64,000 bases of DNA, taken from Flintibacter faecis (GTDB taxonomy: Bacteria; Bacillota; Clostridia; Oscillospirales; Oscillospiraceae). The notes beneath the pieces are model-generated. The model was not told the origin of the DNA and ran no database searches. It saw only the letters and a list, made by a program, of their open reading frames with translations. Shown here piece after piece: positions 16,593 to 24,867 of this stretch. The translations under genes and the position numbers were made by a program. The stretch covers positions 191,984 through 255,983 of the forward strand of contig NZ_JACOPN010000005.1 of NCBI RefSeq assembly GCF_014287875.1. The letters are read 5' to 3'. Position 1 is the first letter of the stretch, and each line of letters opens with the position of its first letter.

Positions 16593-16733
16593 CTATTTTG
16601 TATGGTGTCCAGCCCCAAAGACCAGGAACAGGGCAACAACACAGAGAAGCAGGCCAATCCAATTTCAATCCATAATCAGCTTGATTACTGCCACAAGCAG
16701 CAGTCCGCCCACCAGGAGCACAACGCCGTTCAT
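16593..16733 (-). pseudogene. Two-helix small membrane protein with in-frame TGA
   Basis: The ATG directly abuts the stop of the DUF4261 gene (TGAATG). It encodes MNGVVLLVGGLLLVAVIKLI and MD, then TGA at 16665-16667. The same frame continues NWIGLLLCVVALFLVFGAG and HHTK to a TAG. Read through with Trp at the TGA, it gives a 46-residue protein with two hydrophobic helices. Simplest reading: a nonsense mutation (TGG to TGA) in a small membrane partner of the DUF4261 gene. Without read-through only a 22-residue single helix is made. Confidence 0.5.
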
Positions 16734-17612
16734 TCAGCGTCCTCCCGAGGCATAGTTCCCCATGTGGATGTCCAGCACCTCTCTGGGTGGCTGGATCAGG
16801 GCGTCCTCATACTGGCACTTCCACTGGATCTCCCGGCACATCTGGCCATCCGCCACGCCGTCTATGGTTTCCCCATCCTGAATGGGGTTATCATGCTCCA
16901 ATATGTACGATGCCACATTGTAGGCGTGGTTTACCACCCAGTTGGGGTCCATGCCGTGGAAGTGGTACTGGAGGTCGGGCAGGAGCAGGGTGCTCATACC
17001 TACCGTGTCGATGAGCATATCCTCGGTGCCCTCGATGTTGAAGAAACGGACATTGACGCCAAAGCGGATGAAGCGATCCGAGCCCTCAATCTGATGGGAA
17101 CGCACATCCTCCGCCAGAAACAGCTTGCCGCAGTTCTGGAAATAGAACGCCTCACAGGTAGGATACAGCTCCGCCAGAGCCTCCAAAAAGTCGGCATCCA
17201 GATTGGCACGCTCCAGCGCCGGAAGCGCCGCTGCCAGCATATCGGTGGCTACCACCTGATATTTGCACTCCCGGAAGATCCGCTCCCGGTCCTCCTGGCA
17301 GTCCCACATCTGGCTCATCAGGAAGGCATCAAAGCCTTTGCCCTTGAACTTGTCGCATTTCATCACCATCAGCTGCACCGGGCATTTTCCGTCCTTGAAC
17401 TCTGCAATATGATCCTGTGCGGTAAAGCCGGCCATTTTCTTATCATAACAGAAGCACTCTGTTGATCCAATGTGCTTCTCCATTACGGCAGTCATTTTTT
17501 CTTTATCCGGCATTTCTACCGGCTCTTTGAACAGCATCTGAATGAGATAGGGGCCACCGGGTTGGGGGCCTTTTTTGTCGTTCAGGTTTTGCTGGAAAGT
17601 TTTATTGCTCAT
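16734..17612 (-). CDS. DUF4261 domain-containing protein
   Basis: This 292-residue soluble protein starts MSNKTFQQNLNDKKGPQPGG after AAGGAGG; an upstream extension of the frame lacks a ribosome site. The body matches DUF4261: MLFKEPVEMPDKEKMTAVMEKHIG, an alpha/beta core, and the C-terminal segment DPNWVVNHAYNVASYILEHDNPIQDGETI. DUF4261 proteins have no established activity. Its ATG overlaps the stop of a small upstream ORF (ATGA), and a small membrane ORF begins right after its stop, so the three form one translationally coupled cassette. Base composition is lower in GC than the corrinoid genes around it. Confidence 0.75.
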   Translation of the reverse strand: MSNKTFQQNLNDKKGPQPGGPYLIQMLFKEPVEMPDKEKMTAVMEKHIGSTECFCYDKKMAGFTAQDHIAEFKDGKCPVQLMVMKCDKFKGKGFDAFLMSQMWDCQEDRERIFRECKYQVVATDMLAAALPALERANLDADFLEALAELYPTCEAFYFQNCGKLFLAEDVRSHQIEGSDRFIRFGVNVRFFNIEGTEDMLIDTVGMSTLLLPDLQYHFHGMDPNWVVNHAYNVASYILEHDNPIQDGETIDGVADGQMCREIQWKCQYEDALIQPPREVLDIHMGNYASGGR

Positions 17613-17830
17613 TTGGTTTCCTCCTTCTTTTCTGGGAACAGTTTCCACCGAAACTCCAGCTCTTTCTGGACAAACTCTTTCGGCAGACCGCGGGGGTTGG
17701 CGATGAGATACCATACCCGAAGGGTGCGCTTCCTGGGATCTGTTTCCTGCTGGTAGAGCTGATAGCCCGCCTCATCCTCCTGTGTCCACTGTCTTTTTTT
17801 ATAACAGGGTGGCCCCCTGAATTCTTCCAA
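17609..17830 (-). CDS. Hypothetical protein coupled to the DUF4261 gene
   Basis: This is a 73-residue ORF if the TTG at 17830 is used. It reads like real protein: a polar run with YQLYQQETDPRKRTLRVWYL, IANPRGLPKEFV and a lysine/glutamate-rich tail. Its TGA overlaps the DUF4261 ATG (ATGA). There is no ATG: the frame is open for about 17 more codons upstream (KKSSVSRRFSGEQRDLDD) to a TAG. It may therefore be the C-terminal stump of a longer gene cut by rearrangement, or it may start at TTG/CTG. Confidence 0.4.
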   Translation of the reverse strand: MEEFRGPPCYKKRQWTQEDEAGYQLYQQETDPRKRTLRVWYLIANPRGLPKEFVQKELEFRWKLFPEKKEETK

Positions 17831-17884
17831 ATCATCCAGATCTCTCTGCTCCCCGGAAAAACGGCGGGAAACAGAGGATTTCTT

Positions 17885-18439
17885 CTAAATTATGCCGTTT
17901 TGCAATCCCTTTTTATAAAACACGCAGGCGGTATAGGTCAGGGTGTTGGGACCATAGTTGTAGGAGAGGCCCGAACGGATGCAGACGTCGCTGACGAACA
18001 GGCCATAGGCCTCCATCGAGGACAGGCGCTGCCTGGGGCGGCGGCAGGGTTTGTCCGGGCAGGTACACCGGGCGCACAGGGTGCATGGTCCGGCGCTGAG
18101 GGGCAGACAGCCGGGGGAGACCAGCCGGGCCTGGCGGGCAAAGTTGAGAAATCGTCTGCGGTGAAGCCGGGACAGGGCGGTCATGCCGTCGTAGTCAAAG
18201 GGGTCGGCCAACGCCCCGGTGGTCTGGACCAGCAGCCCGGCATGATACTGAGCCAGCCGCCGTGCGGCCTGCTCCACCGTGCCGCAGTGGGGGGGACAGG
18301 CCCAGTTTTTTCCGAAGCAGCCGCACCGGTCCGCAGTGCACATGTCCCGCACTTCCGCCAGGGGGACGGCGGCGGACAGGTCCACCGGAGCCACATGGGT
18401 AAACTCATTCTGTCGGGCCAGGGAAATAAGATCGGTCAT
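17885..18439 (-). CDS. DUF2284 predicted metal-binding protein
   Basis: This 184-residue cysteine-rich protein has the DUF2284 pattern: MCTADRCGCFGKNWACPPHCG near residue 33 and CTLCARCTCPDKPCRRP in the middle. It probably binds an iron-sulfur cluster. DUF2284 genes are often found near corrinoid methyltransferases in anaerobes. Here the gene is divergent from a RACo-type corrinoid activator, supporting a role in that pathway, though the activity is unknown. The ATG has a weak AAGGGGA site. A longer TTG-started form would add seven residues. Confidence 0.75.
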   Translation of the reverse strand: MTDLISLARQNEFTHVAPVDLSAAVPLAEVRDMCTADRCGCFGKNWACPPHCGTVEQAARRLAQYHAGLLVQTTGALADPFDYDGMTALSRLHRRRFLNFARQARLVSPGCLPLSAGPCTLCARCTCPDKPCRRPRQRLSSMEAYGLFVSDVCIRSGLSYNYGPNTLTYTACVFYKKGLQNGII

Positions 18440-18462
18440 TGCTGCAAATCCCCTTGACAAAG

Positions 18463-18481
18463 CAAACCTAGGTTGCCTAAA
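18463..18481. promoter_or_regulatory. Palindrome between DUF2284 and RACo genes
   Basis: AACCTAGGTT is a perfect 10-bp palindrome, flanked by GCAA and GCCTAA. It sits in the divergent control region and loosely resembles DtxR/IdeR-type boxes (TTAGG...CCTAA). The regulator is not known. Confidence 0.35.
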
Positions 18482-18522
18482 ATAAATTATATTTCATTCA
18501 TTATATTCGGGGGGCGAGGTCT

Positions 18523-20019
18523 GTGTCAAGGGTCCAGGTCCGGCAGGGGGAGAAAATCTATGACATCCCCGTCCAGCCCGGGGAGAGCCTGCTGTCCGCC
18601 CTGCGGCGGGCTGGCTTCTCCCTCCCGGCGGCCTGTGGGGGCCGGGGCCGGTGCGGCAAGTGCCGGGTGCAGGTGAACGGCGGGCCGAGGCTGGCCTGCA
18701 AAGTATTTCCCCGGGGCGGGGAGCAGGTGGCCCTGCCCGAGACGGTCTCCGGGGTGATCCTGGGGGACACCCTCCCCCCGCCCCCCTGTCAGCCGGGCCG
18801 GACGGGCCTGTCTGCGGCGGTGGACCTGGGCACCACCACGGTGGTGGTCAAGCTGTACGACCGCACCCACGGGGCGGAGCTGGCCGCCCAGGGGGCCTGG
18901 AACGCCCAGGCCCCCTATGGGGCGGATGTGATCAGCCGCATCCAGCACACGCTGGACACGCCCCAGGGTTTCAGCGAGCTGTCCGGGCGCATCCGGGGGC
19001 AGATCTGGGCGATGCTGGAGGCCGCCCTGTCCGCCGCAGGCCGACAGGCAGAAGAACTGAAAGAAATTTCAGTGGCGGGGAACACGGTGATGGAGAGCCT
19101 GTTCGCCGGCAAAAGCGTGGCCGGCATGGCCGCCGCCCCCTTCCGGCCGGACAGCCTGTTCTTTGGCCCGGAGGGGACGGGTGACCTGAACGGCGTGCCC
19201 GTCCGGCTGCTGCCCTGCGTGGCGGGCTATGTGGGGGGCGACATCACCGCGGGACTCATGGCCTCCGGCCTGGGGGAGAAGCCCGGGGAGCACCTGTTTT
19301 TGGACATCGGCACCAACGGGGAGATGGCCATGGGGGGCAAGGGCGGCTTCTCCTGCTGCGCAGTGGCCTCCGGCCCCGCCTTTGAGGGGGCTGGCATCCA
19401 ATGCGGTATGCCCGGCGTGGACGGGGCGGTGAGCCATGTGCGCTATGACCGGGGCTTTCTCTATGACGTCATCGGGGACGGTCCCGCCCGGGGCCTGTGC
19501 GGCTCCGGCCTGGTGGATTTGGCGGCGGTGCTGCGGAAACTGGGGATCATCGCCCCCGGCGGGAGGCTGCTGCCCCCGGAGGAGGTCGCCCCGGAGCTGC
19601 GGCGCTATGTGGAGCGGGACGGGGACGGCAACGGCCTGTTCCATCTCACCCCCCAGGTATATCTCACCGCCGGGGACGTGCGGAATCTCCAGCTGGCCAA
19701 GGCCGCCGTGGCGGCGGGGATACAAGTTCTGTCCCAGCGCCGGGGGGTGCCCCTGGAGCAGGTGGACGGCCTGTACCTGGCCGGGGGCTTTGGGACCTAT
19801 ATCGACCCGGGCAGCGCCATGGCCATCGGGATGCTGCCGCCGGTGCTGGCGGGGAAGGTCCGCCCCCTGGGCAACACCGCCCTGGCGGGAGCCGCCGCCC
19901 TGGCCCTGGACGGCCGTCTGTGGCCCAAGGTAGAGGACACCGCCCGGGGCTGCGATTACATCGAGCTGTCCGGCCAGCCGGATTTCACCCGGGTGTTTAC
20001 CGAGAATATGGGGTTTTGA
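18523..20019 (+). CDS. RACo-type reductive activator of corrinoid proteins (ASKHA, DUF4445)
   Basis: This 498-residue protein is predicted to reactivate corrinoid proteins by ATP-driven reduction of inactive Co(II) to Co(I). Residues 1-75 are a plant-type 2Fe-2S ferredoxin domain (Cys38, Cys44, Cys47, Cys59). A linker follows, then the ASKHA ATPase core: AAVDLGTTTVVVKLYD (about 93), DIGTNGEMAM (about 265) and LAGGFGTYIDP near 420. The GTG start follows GGGGCGAGG. The gene is divergent from DUF2284 and in the same neighbourhood as the UroD-corrinoid fusion, its likely client. Confidence 0.88.
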   Translation: MSRVQVRQGEKIYDIPVQPGESLLSALRRAGFSLPAACGGRGRCGKCRVQVNGGPRLACKVFPRGGEQVALPETVSGVILGDTLPPPPCQPGRTGLSAAVDLGTTTVVVKLYDRTHGAELAAQGAWNAQAPYGADVISRIQHTLDTPQGFSELSGRIRGQIWAMLEAALSAAGRQAEELKEISVAGNTVMESLFAGKSVAGMAAAPFRPDSLFFGPEGTGDLNGVPVRLLPCVAGYVGGDITAGLMASGLGEKPGEHLFLDIGTNGEMAMGGKGGFSCCAVASGPAFEGAGIQCGMPGVDGAVSHVRYDRGFLYDVIGDGPARGLCGSGLVDLAAVLRKLGIIAPGGRLLPPEEVAPELRRYVERDGDGNGLFHLTPQVYLTAGDVRNLQLAKAAVAAGIQVLSQRRGVPLEQVDGLYLAGGFGTYIDPGSAMAIGMLPPVLAGKVRPLGNTALAGAAALALDGRLWPKVEDTARGCDYIELSGQPDFTRVFTENMGF

Positions 20020-20059
20020 AGAGGGCGGGGGAGCGGAATCCCTCAGTCACGTCTTCGCC

Positions 20060-20540
20060 GTGCCAGCTCCCTTTGACAAGGGAGCCAAATGGTGCGCAAT
20101 GACAGGGCAGATGGCCTTCCCCTGGGGGAAGGTGGCCCGCAGGGCCGGATGAGGGGAACGCCCAAGGGCCGTGAGTTCTTGCGTTAAAACGGTCAAAGCC
20201 TTCCCCCTCCCAGGGGGAAGGTGGCCCCGAAGGGGCCGGATGAGGGTGGGTATCGTTGGGTGCGGAGGCCATCGAACGGGCGGATGGGGACATCCGCCCC
20301 TACGCAGGGTTACAATAGGTTTCGTAGGGGCCGCTGTCCCCAGCGGCCCGTCGATAACGGGTGCGCCCCCGTGGTCCCCCTCATTCGTCATGGCTTCGCC
20401 ATGCCACCTTCTCCCCTGCGGGGCGAAGGCTATGCCGCTCTGTCGGGAACGCTCAAACATCGGTGGCGTTCCCCTCATCCGCCCCAGTGTGCCCACTGGG
20501 GCACCTTCTCCCAGGAGAAGGCTTTTCACCAACACACCAA
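20060..20540. repeat. Composite R2/R3 repeat unit (single copy)
   Basis: This stretch has GGGGAAGG arms, GATGAGGGGAACGCC blocks, an R3 hairpin (20277-20350: GGGCGGATGGGGACATCCGC ... GGGGCCGCTGTCCCCAGCGG) and CCTCATTCGTCATGGC blocks. It is the same composite as the tandem units at 41.4-42.4 kb. No gene is supported between 20020 and 20562 apart from the ribosome site of the next gene. Confidence 0.75.
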
Positions 20541-20562
20541 TACACAAATGGAGGACGACAAT

Positions 20563-21780
20563 ATGGAGATGCGCTTTCCCCTGATCTTAGACGGAGCCAC
20601 CGGGACCCAGCTGCAGAAGCGGGGCTATCAAGGCGACGTGAGCGCCGAGCAGTGGGTGCTGGACCACCCGGACAGCATCCAGGATATCCAGCGCCGCTAT
20701 GTCCAGGCGGGCAGCCGGGTGGTCTATGCCCCCACCTTTGGGGCCAACCGGCAGAAGCTGGAGGAGCGGGGCATTTTCAACCAGACGGCGGAGTATAACC
20801 GCCGCCTGGTGGCCCTGTCCCGGCAGGCGGTGGACACGCGGGCCTGGGTGGCCGGGGATATCTCCCCCACGGGCCTGTTCCTGTCCCCCCTGGGGGAGGC
20901 CTCCTTCGAGGAGCTGGTGGACATCTATGCCGAGCAGGCCGCCGGACTGGAGCAGGCGGGGGTGGACCTGTTCGTGGTGGAGACCATGATGACCCTGGCC
21001 GATGCCCGGGCCGCCGTGCTGGCCATCCGCAGCGTCAGCGACAGACCCATCTTTGTCACCTTCACCTGCGACGAGAGCGGCCGCTGCCTGTCGGGCACCG
21101 ACGTGGCCGCCGCGCTGGTGGTGCTCCAGGGCATGGGGGTCAGCGCCTTCGGCCTGAACTGCTCCACCGGCCCGGAGCAGATGCTGAAGCAGCTGCGCCG
21201 CCTGCGGGACTATGCCCGGGTGCCCCTCATCGCCAAGCCCAACGCCGGAATGCCCGTCACCGTAGACGGCAAGACCACCTATGACTGCACCCCGGAGGAG
21301 TTTGTCCGCTGGGTGCCCGACATGCTCCAGGCGGGCACGGCCATCTTCGGCGGCTGCTGCGGCACGGACGAGGACTATATTGCCGCCCTGGCAAAGGCCC
21401 TCAAAGGCGCGGAATTTGTCCGCCCCGCTCCCAAGTACCCCGACCTGCTCCCCGCCGCCACCGAAAAGGACGTGTGCTATCTCCCCGTGGACGCGGGCCA
21501 CGGAGCGGTGGTTGCCGGGGCGGAGCACATGGAGGACGGCCTCACCGAGGCCATGGAGGACGGCTTCCCCATGGCGGCGGTGGCCATTGACAGCTGGGAG
21601 GACGTGGATGCCCTGGCCGACTGCCAGTATATGATCTCCAAGCCCCTGTGCCTGGTGTGTCAGCAGGCCGACCTGCTGGAGGCCGCCCTGCGGGTCTATC
21701 AGGGCCGCGCCCTGTACGAGGGCGGTTTGAGCGAGGAGGAGCTGAAGCCCCTGGCGGAGAAGTATGGGGTGATCGGTTAA
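20563..21780 (+). CDS. Homocysteine S-methyltransferase-family protein (MetH N-terminal-like)
   Basis: This 405-residue protein has a homocysteine-methyltransferase barrel: LDGATGTQLQKRGY, FGANRQKLEERG, NCSTGPEQ (Cys200) and FGGCCGT (Cys265, Cys266). These cysteines are the Zn2+ ligands that bind homocysteine. Residues about 300-405 form an extra C-terminal region without the pterin or full B12 domains of MetH. It probably takes a methyl group from a separate corrinoid protein to make methionine or a related thioether. It may work with the UroD-corrinoid fusion and the RACo activator. The ATG follows GGAGGA. Confidence 0.82.
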   Translation: MEMRFPLILDGATGTQLQKRGYQGDVSAEQWVLDHPDSIQDIQRRYVQAGSRVVYAPTFGANRQKLEERGIFNQTAEYNRRLVALSRQAVDTRAWVAGDISPTGLFLSPLGEASFEELVDIYAEQAAGLEQAGVDLFVVETMMTLADARAAVLAIRSVSDRPIFVTFTCDESGRCLSGTDVAAALVVLQGMGVSAFGLNCSTGPEQMLKQLRRLRDYARVPLIAKPNAGMPVTVDGKTTYDCTPEEFVRWVPDMLQAGTAIFGGCCGTDEDYIAALAKALKGAEFVRPAPKYPDLLPAATEKDVCYLPVDAGHGAVVAGAEHMEDGLTEAMEDGFPMAAVAIDSWEDVDALADCQYMISKPLCLVCQQADLLEAALRVYQGRALYEGGLSEEELKPLAEKYGVIG

Positions 21781-21814
21781 GCGCGGCGATCCGTTCTCTC
21801 GTCTAAATAAAAAC

Positions 21815-21842
21815 CAGCCGGACCGCGAAAGCGGTCCGGCTG
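21815..21842. terminator. Convergent terminator
   Basis: CAGCCGGACCGC and GCGGTCCGGCTG pair perfectly around GAAA. It lies between two converging genes. A/T tracts on both sides are modest. Confidence 0.7.
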
Positions 21843-21863
21843 TTGTGCGTAATGGGGAAAAAC

Positions 21864-24380
21864 TTACTTCGCGTAGGCGGTCAGGATGACGGCCAGCTGA
21901 GCACGGGTGGCGTTGCCCTGGGGATTCAGAGCGCCGTCGCCCATGCCGGAGATCAGGCCCTGCTCCACGGCCCAGGTCATGGCCTGAGTGGCCCAGGAGC
22001 TGACGGAGGCGGCATCGTTAAAGTTGGTCAGCGCGCCCTTGGCCTCGGGGCTGCCGGCGGCACGCCACAGCATGGTGGCCAGCTGCTCACGGGTGATGGA
22101 GCTGCCGGGGAAGGTGCCGTCGGACACGCCCTTCTCGGTGGCCCAGGTCATGGCCTTGGCGTACCAGGTGGAGGCACCGGACACGTCCTTGCCATCCAGG
22201 CGGGCCAGCACGGTCCACATCATGGCACGGGTCACCTGGTTATCGGGGGCGAAGGTGTCCTTGCCGGTGCCGGCCATCAGGCCCTTGTTCACCACGTTCT
22301 TCACCGCATCGGCATACCAGCTGCCGGCGGTCACGTCGTTGAAGGCGTTGCTGGTGTCGGGCTTGGGGTTGGTGGGGGTGGTGGGCTTGCTGGGCTTGGT
22401 GGAGGAACCGCCGCCGGAGCTGCTGTCGTCCCGGCCGCTGTCGGGCAGATAGGGTACAGCGGCCTCGGCTTTCCAGGAGGCGGAGCCCTTATAGCCGTCC
22501 ACTGTCACGTCCAGGCACAGGACCTTGCCCTGGTCGGCGGAGGAGACAGTATAGGTGGAAGCGGTGGACAGAGCGGTGGTGGAGCCGTCATAGTGCCAGA
22601 CATAGTTGGCATAGGGGTTGGCGGGCTCGGCATAGATGTCGGCGTTGACAGCGGTGCTGGAGGGTACCAGGGTCAGGCCGGACTGGGACTCGGAGTAGAC
22701 ATCGGCGCTGCCGATCTGGATCACAGGGATCAGGACCTGGTTCACCTGGGGCTTGGTTACGGCGTTGCCGTTCTTGTCCAGGACGGCCAGGCCAGTGAGG
22801 TTGTTCTCGCCGGTGAGATAGTCGATCATAGCCAGAGCGGTGGCGTGGGCCTTGGCGGCCATCTGGCGGCTGGTCTCGGTGGCGTTCTTCAGCTCCACCT
22901 TGGCAAAGGTCTCGTTGAACTCGTTCTGCAGGGCGGTCATCTTGTCCTGCACCAGCTTTTTGTCCGCATCGGAAATGGCGGTGCCGGTGAGCTTTTCGGC
23001 GTCGGCGATGTAGCCGCCCAGGCCCTCAAAGCTGAAGTAGTAGGAGTCACGCCAACCCTCGGGATACACGGCGAGGCGGCCGACCTTGCTGTCGTTGACA
23101 AAGAAGGCGTTGGGATCAGCGGGACGCTCGGTGACCTTCTGCACGGCGGGCAGGGAAACCTGATAACCCTCGTACATATCCTTGCTGTCAGTCAGCAGCA
23201 TGGGGTAGTAGGGGACGAAGACGTTGTTGGACATGTTGCCAACGCCCACCCAGCCCACGGTGCCGGTGGTCACGTCGTTGTTCTTGAACAGCTGGAAGAT
23301 CTCGATGTCCTGGTTGCTGGGCTTGCCGATGGAGCTGAGCTTGTAGTAACCGAACACGTCGTTCTTGTCCAGGGTGCGGGCGGCCTTGATCTTGGTATAC
23401 AGACCCACCTGCTCGTCATTGGCGTTCACGTTGGAGATGGTGAATAGGGTGTTGTCGGCCAGCAGCTGCTCGGCGGTGTAGTTATAGCCCAGGTAGTTCA
23501 GACCTTCCACCATGCGCTTGTCCATCCGGTCCTGCCGACCGGCGTAGGAGGCGCGGAAGTCAATGATGTTCTTGGTGTCATCGCCCTTGAAAGTTCCGGC
23601 CGTCTTAGCCACCTCGATCAGCTTGTCAGAGGCGATGATGTTCGGGTCGTCCAGGTCCACACGGCCGATGACCGCCATGTTGGGCTCCAGGAAGATCATG
23701 CTGTCGGGCACCTTGATGGCCACGTACTCGTGACCGGAGCAGTTCTCGATGTACCAGGTCTCGTTCTTGTCGCAGATGAACACGCCGGAGGCGAAATAAG
23801 CGCCGTAGTCCTTATAGATGTTCAGCAGCAGGTCCACGCCGGCCTTGGCGGAGTCGGCCTCGGCCAGGATAATGGTGGGGATGTCGGTCTCCTCAATGCC
23901 CACCTTGCCGTCCACCTTGGTCTTCACAAAGGGGTCGATGGTTTTGGTCACTTCGGAGCGGCCATAGATGGTCTCGGTGGCGGAGACGGACACGCCCTTC
24001 TCGTTGGTGCCGAACTCGGTGTAAGAGGGGTGGGTGGCGTTCTTCTGGCCGCACTCGGGGCAGGTGCCCTGATACTGGTCGTTGGTGAAATAGGTGAAGC
24101 GGTAGCTGTCGTGGGTGAACTTCCACTCGAACTCGCCGTAGCCGGGGCAGCCCCGGAAGGTTTCACCCTTGGCCCACTTGCCCTCGGGCATCACGAACCA
24201 CTGCTTGTTATAGTTCCAGCCATAGTCCTCCGTGCGGGCCACAAAGGGGGTTTTCTCTTGGGTCTGATCTGCGCCCACATAGATGGTGGTGCAGGCCGAG
24301 GCGCTGATGGTCGCTGCTGCCACCAGCGAGGTAGTGACTGCTACAGCAGTCACTAATTTCTTCAGGGAAAATTTTTTCAC
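21864..24380 (-). CDS. Secreted C69-family dipeptidase with three SLH domains
   Basis: This 838-residue exported protein carries a signal peptide (1-29, ...ATISASA). It is followed directly by Cys30-Thr-Thr, the N-terminal nucleophile expected for C69/U34 Ntn-hydrolase dipeptidases. The peptidase domain spans about 30-560 and contains a CPECG element near residue 110 that could form half a metal site. An Ig-like region (about 565-640) and a Ser/Thr/Pro linker lead to three S-layer homology repeats (about 665-838), which usually bind pyruvylated wall polymers. It probably cleaves peptides at the cell surface. It has its own promoter and terminates against the convergent gene. Confidence 0.87.
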   Translation of the reverse strand: MKKFSLKKLVTAVAVTTSLVAAATISASACTTIYVGADQTQEKTPFVARTEDYGWNYNKQWFVMPEGKWAKGETFRGCPGYGEFEWKFTHDSYRFTYFTNDQYQGTCPECGQKNATHPSYTEFGTNEKGVSVSATETIYGRSEVTKTIDPFVKTKVDGKVGIEETDIPTIILAEADSAKAGVDLLLNIYKDYGAYFASGVFICDKNETWYIENCSGHEYVAIKVPDSMIFLEPNMAVIGRVDLDDPNIIASDKLIEVAKTAGTFKGDDTKNIIDFRASYAGRQDRMDKRMVEGLNYLGYNYTAEQLLADNTLFTISNVNANDEQVGLYTKIKAARTLDKNDVFGYYKLSSIGKPSNQDIEIFQLFKNNDVTTGTVGWVGVGNMSNNVFVPYYPMLLTDSKDMYEGYQVSLPAVQKVTERPADPNAFFVNDSKVGRLAVYPEGWRDSYYFSFEGLGGYIADAEKLTGTAISDADKKLVQDKMTALQNEFNETFAKVELKNATETSRQMAAKAHATALAMIDYLTGENNLTGLAVLDKNGNAVTKPQVNQVLIPVIQIGSADVYSESQSGLTLVPSSTAVNADIYAEPANPYANYVWHYDGSTTALSTASTYTVSSADQGKVLCLDVTVDGYKGSASWKAEAAVPYLPDSGRDDSSSGGGSSTKPSKPTTPTNPKPDTSNAFNDVTAGSWYADAVKNVVNKGLMAGTGKDTFAPDNQVTRAMMWTVLARLDGKDVSGASTWYAKAMTWATEKGVSDGTFPGSSITREQLATMLWRAAGSPEAKGALTNFNDAASVSSWATQAMTWAVEQGLISGMGDGALNPQGNATRAQLAVILTAYAK

Positions 24381-24466
24381 AGTTCTGGTCCTCCATTCAA
24401 TTTTGATTTGACGCAGGGATAGGGAGCTGCGGCTGAACGTCCGGCAGGGACATCCAGATTACATAC

Positions 24467-24495
24467 AGTATATATAAAAAGGCGGAGATAGTCAA
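24467..24495 (-). promoter_or_regulatory. Predicted promoter of the SLH dipeptidase
   Basis: On the minus strand TTGACT (24490-24495) and TATACT (24467-24472) are 17 bp apart. The upstream DNA (24500-24660) is AT-rich with short inverted repeats such as AAGCTA/TAGCTT. No gene is seen between 24381 and 24867. Confidence 0.65.
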
Positions 24496-24775
24496 CCTAT
24501 GTTTTGTGCAGGCTGCGCATAATTTAGCATACTATCACAGCGCTTTGCTGAATTAAATGAATACGCAAGTTTAGATTTCGTTAAAATCGAGAGCTAATTT
24601 GATAAGCTAAAGCGCTAGCTTGCAAATATCTTGCTGCTATTCTAATCCGCAGAACCCCGACTTGTCAACCTGTTTTTCCACCAAAGATGGTGCCAAGAAA
24701 ATCTCTCCCCGCCAAACCGCACGCCCCGACCGGGAAAATCCTGCAAGAATCGGAGAGATTTTGTGCAGAAAATAC

Positions 24776-24831
24776 AACGCCCCGCCCCGCAGACAAAATT
24801 TTTTCGGTCTGCAGAACGGGGCGGGGGGGTC
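24776..24831 (-). terminator. Terminator of the Na/Pi cotransporter gene
   Basis: CCCCGCCCCGCAGAC pairs with GTCTGCAGAACGGGGCGGGG around a T/A-rich loop. It lies downstream of the cotransporter on the minus strand. Confidence 0.6.
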
Positions 24832-24867
24832 GATATTTTAAAATATGTCTGTTGGATGCGGACGGTC

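Noticed and set aside
16593..16733. TGA recoded as Trp or selenocysteine
   Set aside because: All surrounding genes use TGA as stop and no selenocysteine-type structure is evident; a nonsense mutation is simpler.
21843..23447. 534-codon plus-strand frame opposite the SLH dipeptidase
   Set aside because: Gly/Val/His-rich antisense shadow; the minus strand has a signal peptide, catalytic Cys and SLH repeats.
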